From Paraktedonobacter sp035294465 (GTDB lineage Bacteria; Chloroflexota; Ktedonobacteria; Ktedonobacterales; Ktedonobacteraceae), in assembly GCA_035294465.1 (NCBI GenBank), contig DATGKW010000198.1:1-5884 (forward strand): a stretch of 5,884 nucleotides of DNA, read 5' to 3'. This document shows, piece after piece, positions 1 to 4,375 of this stretch. The notes beneath the pieces were generated by a model that saw nothing but the letters and a program-made list of their open reading frames with translations, had not been told where the DNA came from and searched no databases. Made by a program: the position numbers and the translations under genes. How positions within the stretch are numbered: the stretch's first letter is position 1; each line of letters starts with the position of its first letter.

Positions 1-7
1 GGAAAGG
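1..7 (+). promoter_or_regulatory. Ribosome binding site of the M32 carboxypeptidase
   Basis: GGAAAGG lies 6 nt before the ATG at 14. It decides for this start against the second in-frame ATG at 38, which has no comparable purine-rich motif in front of it. Confidence 0.65.
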
Positions 8-13
8 CGATAT

Positions 14-1561
14 ATGTTACAACAAGATATAGCATCTATGCCACAATTCACACACAGCAATACTCACATCGCCGAATTGCTCGATCATATGCATAAAATT
101 GCGGATCTTGGTGCGCTTGGAGCATTGGCGGAATGGGATCAGAACACGGAAATGCCAGAGGGAGCCGGTGGGATACGCGGCGATCAGATGGCGACTCTCC
201 AGGGAGTGTTGCACGAGCGCTGGACGGCTGAGCGCCTGGGACACTTATTAGATGAGCTGGAGGCTCCCGGCATGCAGACACACTTGACAGACGCCGATAA
301 AGGATTAATCCGCAAAGCCAGACGCGATTATGACCAGGCCACAAAGCTGCCGCGCACGCTGGTGGAAGAACTGGCACGCGTGCAGGCAGCCAGCTTTGAA
401 TCCTGGCGCAAGGCGCGTACAAACAACGACTTCGCGGGCTTTGCCCCCTGGTTAACTCGCCTCATCGGCTTGCAGCGTGAGGTCGCAGACCGCCTCGGCT
501 TTGTTGAGACACGCTACGATGCTCTGCTGGACCAGTATGAGCCGGGTATGACCTCTAGCAAAATAGATGAGCTCTTCGCTCCGGTGCGAGATGTCAGTAT
601 GACCCTGCTCAAGCGTATTCAAGCCAGCGGTCACACAGTGGACGATAGCTGCCTAGAGGGGGATTTTGCGGAAGAGAAACAGATGGAGCTAAGCAGGGCC
701 ATCCTGCGCAACATGGGCTACGAATTCCCTCATGGCGGGATCGCGCGCTCACCACATCCTTTCACCACCAGCTTCGGCAGCCCCTTTGATGTGCGCCTGA
801 CGGTTAACCCGGATAGACACTTTATCCAGGCAAGCGTCATGGCAGCCATCCACGAGGGAGGTCACGCACTTTACGAGCAGGGCAGCGCACCCACGCTTGC
901 GCGCACGCCTGTGGCTGGCGGGGCCTCGATGGGCGCGCACGAGTCGCAATCGCGCCTGTGGGAGAATAACATTGGGCGCTCGCTACCCTTCTGGCGCGGA
1001 CAATACCCGCTGGTGCGTCAGGCTTTTCCCGAACATTTTGCCAGCATCGACGTCGAGACCTTCACGCGCGCGCTCAACAAAGTGCAGCCTGGCTTGATTC
1101 GTATCGAGGCCGACGAAGTAACGTATAACCTGCATATCATCATCCGTTACGAGTTGGAGAAGGCCATGATCAACGGAGAGGTCGCGGTCGAATCGCTACC
1201 GGGCATGTGGAACGCCAGATACCGTGAATATCTGGGCATCGAGCCAGAGACCGACAGCAAGGGTATTCTACAGGATGTTCATTGGAGCAACGGCTTTGGC
1301 TATTTCCCAACCTACACCCTGGGCAACCTCTACGGGGCACAGATCTTTCACAAGCTGTGCGACACCTTCACGGACTTCGATGAGCGGCTAGCAAAGGGCG
1401 AAACCGCGTTTATCCTGCGCTGGCTGGAGGAACACATGTACGCTTACGGAGCCATCTATCTACCCGAAGAGTTGCTCAAACGCGCGACAGGTGCTGCGCC
1501 CGATCCCGTGTATTTCGTGCGCTATCTCACCAATAAGTTCGAGAAAATCTATGGCATTTAA
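14..1561 (+). CDS. M32 family metallocarboxypeptidase (carboxypeptidase Taq type)
   Basis: A 515-residue zinc-dependent carboxypeptidase of peptidase family M32, which removes C-terminal amino acids from peptides with broad specificity. There is no signal peptide, so it probably acts in the cytoplasm in peptide turnover. All the family signatures are present in order: HPF at 248-250, DVRLT at 259-263, the zinc motif HEGGH at 280-284 (His280 and His284 as ligands, Glu281 as catalytic base), HESQS at 309-313 with Glu310 as the expected third zinc ligand, IRIEADEVTYNLHI at 362-375, and a GYFPTY stretch nearer the C-terminus. The length, about 500 residues, is normal for the family and the frame is intact. 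The ATG at 14 is preceded by GGAAAGG at 1-7 with 6 nt spacing, which favours it over the in-frame ATG at 38. The promoter lies outside the window. The next gene runs in the same direction but is 160 nt away across an inverted repeat, so co-transcription is uncertain. Family assignment is secure; physiological substrate is unknown. Confidence 0.97.
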   Translation: MLQQDIASMPQFTHSNTHIAELLDHMHKIADLGALGALAEWDQNTEMPEGAGGIRGDQMATLQGVLHERWTAERLGHLLDELEAPGMQTHLTDADKGLIRKARRDYDQATKLPRTLVEELARVQAASFESWRKARTNNDFAGFAPWLTRLIGLQREVADRLGFVETRYDALLDQYEPGMTSSKIDELFAPVRDVSMTLLKRIQASGHTVDDSCLEGDFAEEKQMELSRAILRNMGYEFPHGGIARSPHPFTTSFGSPFDVRLTVNPDRHFIQASVMAAIHEGGHALYEQGSAPTLARTPVAGGASMGAHESQSRLWENNIGRSLPFWRGQYPLVRQAFPEHFASIDVETFTRALNKVQPGLIRIEADEVTYNLHIIIRYELEKAMINGEVAVESLPGMWNARYREYLGIEPETDSKGILQDVHWSNGFGYFPTYTLGNLYGAQIFHKLCDTFTDFDERLAKGETAFILRWLEEHMYAYGAIYLPEELLKRATGAAPDPVYFVRYLTNKFEKIYGI

Positions 1562-1569
1562 GATGAGAA

Positions 1570-1700
1570 CTGTGCATATAACGGCAAAGAGAGACATTGG
1601 CTTCAACGCATTCCTGTGTAAAGACAGGAATCGTGTATATGATGCATCATTCTGATGCAATCAATGGTTTAACTGGCAAAGAGCGCCGTTATATGCACAG
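1570..1700. repeat. 131-bp element bounded by perfect 16-bp inverted repeats
   Basis: CTGTGCATATAACGGC at 1570-1585 is the exact reverse complement of GCCGTTATATGCACAG at 1685-1700. The 99 nt between them contain more pairing: CATTG 1595-1599 with CAATG 1662-1666; ATTCCTGT 1610-1617 with ACAGGAAT 1624-1631 (6-nt loop); and TGCATCA 1643-1649 with TGATGCA 1653-1659 (3-nt loop). These stems are all compatible with one another, giving a branched fold with two hairpins inside two closing helices. A perfect 12-bp palindrome, ATGATGCATCAT, sits at 1639-1650, and GGCAAAGAG occurs directly repeated at 1583-1591 and 1675-1683. No flanking target-site duplication is visible (GAGAA to the left, CTAAC to the right). 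The element starts 8 nt after the carboxypeptidase stop and ends 10 nt before the Shine-Dalgarno of the hydrolase. It could be a MITE-like insertion, a structured 5' leader or an invertible segment. The repeat itself is certain; its role is not. Confidence 0.85.
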
Positions 1701-1710
1701 CTAACCTCGC

Positions 1711-1734
1711 AAAGGTGGACGATGGTAGGGAGGA
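1711..1734 (+). promoter_or_regulatory. Two competing ribosome binding sites for the serine hydrolase
   Basis: AAAGGTGG at 1711-1718 serves the ATG at 1722. GGGAGGA at 1728-1734, a closer match to the anti-Shine-Dalgarno, lies 8 nt before an in-frame TTG at 1743. Both starts keep the signal peptide and lipobox. The ATG is preferred for its codon, the TTG for its binding site. Confidence 0.5.
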
Positions 1735-2954
1735 ATATATCTTTGTACCTGAAACAACTAAAAAACTGTCCCGGAGTGGCTCTATGCACTCGCGGAGCGG
1801 GAGGACTGCTTCCGCTGCTGGCCTTTGTGCTTATCAGTTGTAGTTCACAAAGGCAAATCGCGACGACCTCTCAGCAAATCTTACAAAACGGCCAGGTGGT
1901 GCGCAATGTTCAAGCCGCGCAACCTGTACTCAGCGCGCAAGACAAAAGGATCGCTACCCAGGTCAGCGGCCTGTTCACGAACCTGGTTGCTCAGCACCAG
2001 TTCAGCGGCTCGGTCTTGATCGCTAAAGACGGTCAGGTGCTGCTGGCCAAAGGATATGGCCTGGCCAACTGGCAGACCAATACACCCAACACGCCCCTGA
2101 CTCGCTTCTATCTTGGCTCCGTCACCAAGCAATTTACCGCCATGTCGATCCTGATCCTGCAGCAGGAGGGCAAGCTGAATGTGCATCAACCTCTTTGCGC
2201 TTATATTAATCCTTGCCCGCCTCCCTGGCAGCCTGTCACTATCCACGAGGTGCTTACTCACACGTCCGGCATTCCTGAACTGGATACGTCACAACTTTTG
2301 GGCGCCTCGCCCGCGGCCTGGATCGCCAGCTTCAATAACGCGCCCCTGGTTTTCGCGCCAGGCAGCGAGTTCGCTTACTGCAGCGTTTGCTACCAGATTT
2401 TGGCCTACGTGGTCCAGCAGGTCTCAGGCCAGCCATATGAGCAGTTTGTGCAGCAGCATATCCTGACCCCTCTGCACATGGGCGAATCCGGCTTCGACAG
2501 CGACTATTACTACGCGCAGTCCATCGATGCCAACGGCTACAGCAGCTGGCAGGAGAACGCCGAGCAACTGGGCTGGGGCAATATAGGGCCGCAATGGTCG
2601 TTCCTCTTCGGCTCCGGTCTGCTCTACTCGACTGTAGGCGATCTCTACCGCTGGGACCAGGCGCTCTACACCAATATCCTGGCGAACCAGCAAACGCGGG
2701 ACGAAGCTTTCACGTCTTATACCGACTCCAGCCTGTTCGCCGGCTCAACCTACGGCTACGGCTGGTTTATCACCAAATCGCCGGTTCCTGGCCATCGTCT
2801 GATCTGGCACGATGGAGAAATCGATGGCTTCCGTACCTACATTGGCCGCTACATCGACGACGACGTGACCGTTATCTTTCTCAGCAATCTGGCCACCGTT
2901 GACCCGTCTACACTGGCCCAGTCTGTACAAAAGGTCATCTTTGCTGGCGCGTAA
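1722..2954 (+). CDS. Lipoprotein serine hydrolase, beta-lactamase / class C (peptidase S12-like) family
   Basis: A 410-residue serine hydrolase with the fold shared by AmpC beta-lactamases, DD-peptidases and related esterases. The N-terminus has basic residues, a hydrophobic core (about 29-38) and a lipobox L-I-S-C ending at Cys40, so it is probably exported and lipid-anchored on the outer face of the membrane. A Ser/Gln-rich linker follows, and the catalytic domain runs from about residue 75. The nucleophile motif is S133-V-T-K136; the usual HTSG element is at 180-183. The second motif, normally Y-x-N, reads Y219-C-S221, and the third, normally K/H-x-G, reads H363-D-G365 followed by GF. Cys159/Cys165 and Cys220/Cys223 are possible disulfide partners. 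ATG 1722 has AAAGG 6 nt ahead. An in-frame TTG at 1743 has a stronger GGGAGGA 8 nt ahead and would give a shorter signal peptide with Cys33 as the lipid site. Substrate cannot be predicted: esterase, D-amino-acid peptidase and cell-wall roles are all possible, and resistance should not be assumed. Confidence 0.93.
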   Translation: MVGRNISLYLKQLKNCPGVALCTRGAGGLLPLLAFVLISCSSQRQIATTSQQILQNGQVVRNVQAAQPVLSAQDKRIATQVSGLFTNLVAQHQFSGSVLIAKDGQVLLAKGYGLANWQTNTPNTPLTRFYLGSVTKQFTAMSILILQQEGKLNVHQPLCAYINPCPPPWQPVTIHEVLTHTSGIPELDTSQLLGASPAAWIASFNNAPLVFAPGSEFAYCSVCYQILAYVVQQVSGQPYEQFVQQHILTPLHMGESGFDSDYYYAQSIDANGYSSWQENAEQLGWGNIGPQWSFLFGSGLLYSTVGDLYRWDQALYTNILANQQTRDEAFTSYTDSSLFAGSTYGYGWFITKSPVPGHRLIWHDGEIDGFRTYIGRYIDDDVTVIFLSNLATVDPSTLAQSVQKVIFAGA

Positions 2955-2973
2955 ACAACCGAAAACTGGGGGA

Positions 2974-3504
2974 CTATTCCAGCACGCTCATAGCCGCGTA
3001 CATCTCGCGCAAGAAACGGCTGGGAACTGTCGCAAGCAGACGAGTGCAGGCAAAGCCATACTGGCGGGCCAGCGCTTCCCACGTGGGATAAGCCAGCGGA
3101 TAGGGTACCCACATATTGCCGCGATCAGTATTGTATTCAACGAGCAGCAAACGACCGGTGGGACGCAAATAGGAGCGCACAAGTTCCAGGACCGGTCCTT
3201 TGTGGCGTACATAGTGAAGAGAATTGGCCATCAGCACACCATCGAGCAGGGGAAAGGCCAGTTTGCGGGTGAAATCTGCCTCTCGATATTCAACCGCCAC
3301 CTCGGGAAAGTTCGCGCGCATAGACGCGGCCTGTGTACGCAATGCCCGCCGATCTTGATCAACAGAATAAATGCGTGCGCCTGGCCCCAGCAAATCAGCC
3401 AGGGCCAGCGTAAACGCGCCGGAGCCAGACCCCAGATCCGCCCAGACACCGCCCGGCGCGTCGATTCCCTCGCGAATAAGCTTAACGTGGTCCTGGTGTT
3501 GCAT
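2974..3504 (-). CDS. Small class I SAM-dependent methyltransferase
   Basis: A 176-residue Rossmann-fold methyltransferase of the broad methyltransferase 11/25 (UbiE-like) type. Motif I, which binds S-adenosylmethionine, is D23-L-G-S-G-S-G29. The acidic residue expected to contact the ribose is Asp49, in IYSVD at the end of strand 2. A further acidic motif EADF contains Asp77, and the motif IV region is D88-G-V-L-M-A-N-S-L-H97. RLLLVEYN further on matches the strand 5 region. At 176 residues it is short for the class, with little N-terminal cap and no obvious substrate domain, so the acceptor (small molecule, lipid, nucleic acid or protein) cannot be named. I chose the ATG at 3504 because GGGGG at 3514-3510 lies 5 nt ahead of it. 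A TTG at 3522 would add six residues but has no binding site and falls inside a palindrome. The gene converges on the serine hydrolase (19 nt between stops) and diverges from the nucleotidyltransferase, so it appears to be transcribed alone. Confidence 0.9.
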   Translation of the reverse strand: MQHQDHVKLIREGIDAPGGVWADLGSGSGAFTLALADLLGPGARIYSVDQDRRALRTQAASMRANFPEVAVEYREADFTRKLAFPLLDGVLMANSLHYVRHKGPVLELVRSYLRPTGRLLLVEYNTDRGNMWVPYPLAYPTWEALARQYGFACTRLLATVPSRFLREMYAAMSVLE

Positions 3505-3509
3505 AGCAT

Positions 3510-3514
3510 CCCCC
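3510..3514 (-). promoter_or_regulatory. Ribosome binding site of the methyltransferase
   Basis: Minus-strand GGGGG followed by A is placed 5 nt before the ATG at 3504. It supports this start over the upstream TTG at 3522. Confidence 0.55.
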
Positions 3515-3530
3515 GTACTCAATTGTGTAC
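3515..3530. promoter_or_regulatory. Imperfect 16-bp palindrome, candidate operator of the methyltransferase gene
   Basis: GTACTCAATTGTGTAC reads GTAC-w-CAATTG-w-GTAC: 14 of 16 positions are self-complementary, with mismatches only at the two w positions. It lies directly upstream of the GGGGG ribosome binding site and downstream of the candidate -10 element at 3552-3560. A bound dimeric repressor would sit in the early transcribed region. The regulator is unknown and no transcription-factor gene is in the window. Confidence 0.4.
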
Positions 3531-3551
3531 TTGATCGATATACTCCTCTAT

Positions 3552-3560
3552 TTTATATCA
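3552..3560 (-). promoter_or_regulatory. Candidate extended -10 promoter of the methyltransferase gene
   Basis: On the minus strand the sequence reads TGATATAAA: a TGn extension followed by TATAAA, five of six matches to the -10 consensus. No good -35 hexamer is seen at 17 nt, as is usual for extended -10 promoters. It would start transcription near 3545 and give a leader of about 40 nt that contains the palindrome at 3515-3530. Confidence 0.35.
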
Positions 3561-3609
3561 CATCACTTAGAGCGGCTTTGCCTCCAGAACGTGCAACAGG
3601 ACTGATGCA

Positions 3610-3640
3610 CTGACAGGCTTTGTGTTCTCAAGGATAGACA
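3610..3640 (+). promoter_or_regulatory. Weak promoter candidate of the nucleotidyltransferase gene
   Basis: CTGACA at 3610-3615 is five of six to the -35 consensus. A -10 is poor: GATAGA at 3633 (17-nt spacer) or TAGACA at 3635 (19-nt spacer). The octamer TGACAGGC at 3611-3618 also occurs at the -35 of the propeller gene (4241-4248), and TAGACA resembles that gene's TAGACT. The rest of the 3531-3693 interval holds no ORF or hairpin I would call. Confidence 0.25.
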
Positions 3641-3693
3641 GATAGATAAATCTGATGTAATCTCCTCCATAAAGTTGCCTTAGATGATTCCTC

Positions 3694-3700
3694 GAAAGGA
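3694..3700 (+). promoter_or_regulatory. Ribosome binding site of the nucleotidyltransferase
   Basis: GAAAGGA ends at 3700, 8 nt before the ATG at 3709. The alternative ATG at 3700 overlaps this motif and so cannot use it, which fixes the start at 3709. Confidence 0.7.
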
Positions 3701-3708
3701 TGCACGCC

Positions 3709-4212
3709 ATGATTGAAGCGACCAATGACCCTCAACAGATTAGCCAGGCTCTCCAGTGGATCGTCTCTCTCCTTGAACGCTATGATATTCCCTATCAGAT
3801 TTGTGGTGGGGCAGCAGCCAAAGCGTATGGAGCGACGCGTCCACTGGTTGATATCGATATTTATGCGTCTCTGCAGCAAAGTCCACATTCCCAGGCGTTT
3901 CTGGACGAAATCCAGCCGTATCTTATCCGCGAATGGGCGCCCTGGCTCAGCGCTTCGTGGGATATTCTCTATCTGGCGCTCAACTATAGGGGCATGCAGA
4001 TTGAAATCGCCGAGTCCAGCACCCATCCGCGCTTCTACAACCACCGTGATGGTCGTTGGGAAGATCAAATCATCAATTTCGCGGCATCCACATACATTCA
4101 TCTCTACGGTGTAGAAGTTGCTGTGATGCCAAAGGACGAGCTACTGGCCTACAAAGCCATGCTTAATCGCGAAGTTGATCATCTCGATATTGCGCAATTG
4201 ACGATAAGGTGA
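3709..4212 (+). CDS. Small nucleotidyltransferase-fold protein (polymerase beta superfamily)
   Basis: A 167-residue protein with the minimal nucleotidyltransferase core. After an N-terminal helix, ICGG at about 31-34 gives the glycine pair of the active-site loop, followed by AAAKAYGATR and the metal-binding pair D48-I-D50. QIEIAES, with Glu99, is the likely third acidic residue. The C-terminal stretch MPKDELLAYKAMLNRE with following HLDIAQL matches the end of stand-alone nucleotidyltransferases of the AbiEii/LinB-like kind, where a Lys and an Arg-acidic-Asp pattern close the domain. All three catalytic acids are present, so it is probably active, transferring a nucleoside monophosphate to an unknown acceptor. 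The start at 3709 is chosen from its ribosome binding site. There is no HEPN, AbiEi-like or other antitoxin-type partner beside it: upstream is a divergent methyltransferase, and downstream, 163 nt away with its own promoter, an unrelated membrane protein. A toxin-antitoxin, antibiotic-modifying or tRNA-modifying role cannot be chosen from the sequence alone. Confidence 0.82.
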   Translation: MIEATNDPQQISQALQWIVSLLERYDIPYQICGGAAAKAYGATRPLVDIDIYASLQQSPHSQAFLDEIQPYLIREWAPWLSASWDILYLALNYRGMQIEIAESSTHPRFYNHRDGRWEDQIINFAASTYIHLYGVEVAVMPKDELLAYKAMLNREVDHLDIAQLTIR

Positions 4213-4239
4213 ACCGTAAAGAGAGCCGATTCTACCAAC

Positions 4240-4268
4240 TTGACAGGCAAAAGGCACTGTTTTAGACT
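4240..4268 (+). promoter_or_regulatory. Sigma-70-type promoter of the PQQ-propeller gene
   Basis: A perfect -35 TTGACA at 4240-4245, an ideal 17-nt spacer, and TAGACT at 4263-4268 (four of six to the -10 consensus, with the key T, A and final T kept). Transcription would begin near 4275, leaving a leader of about 100 nt. It lies after the nucleotidyltransferase stop at 4212, so the propeller gene is likely transcribed on its own. Confidence 0.6.
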
Positions 4269-4341
4269 GAGGTCAATCTCTACTACTGCCATTTTGCAGA
4301 AAGAAAACGGATCTCGTAATACCGCTAAAGATTGTTATCTA

Positions 4342-4362
4342 TCACGGCCAATTAACCCGTGA
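4342..4362 (+). other. Hairpin in the leader of the PQQ-propeller gene
   Basis: TCACGG at 4342-4347 pairs perfectly with CCGTGA at 4357-4362 around a 9-nt AT-rich loop. Its 3' side touches the weak ribosome binding sequence GAGCGAG (4361-4367), 8 nt before the ATG at 4376, so folding could affect initiation. There is no T-tract, so it is not an intrinsic terminator. Confidence 0.3.
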
Positions 4363-4375
4363 GCGAGATGCTGCA

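Noticed and set aside
1881..2261. A 126-codon minus-strand open frame inside the serine hydrolase gene
   Set aside because: It is the complement of well-conserved coding sequence including the SVTK region; no domain is recognisable.
1722..2954. Calling the serine hydrolase an antibiotic-resistance beta-lactamase
   Set aside because: The Y-x-N and K-T-G motifs are changed and the family includes many esterases and peptidases, so resistance is not supported.
2966..2982. Stem CTGG/CCAG as a terminator between the converging genes
   Set aside because: Four pairs only, with no T-tract on either strand.
3505..3522. TTG at 3522 as the methyltransferase start
   Set aside because: No ribosome binding sequence precedes it, the codon lies inside a palindrome, and the ATG at 3504 has GGGGG at the right distance.
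2899..3534. A 211-codon plus-strand open frame opposite the methyltransferase
   Set aside because: It is antisense to a gene with clear SAM-binding motifs and overlaps the end of the serine hydrolase; its translation shows no family motif and is low in hydrophobic core pattern.
3591..3610. Inverted repeat GTGCA/TGCAC in the divergent intergenic region
   Set aside because: Five bp with a 10-nt loop is expected by chance in this much sequence.
3628..4101. A 157-codon minus-strand open frame opposite the nucleotidyltransferase
   Set aside because: The plus-strand frame has the GG, DID and Glu motifs and a well-placed ribosome binding site; the opposite frame has none.
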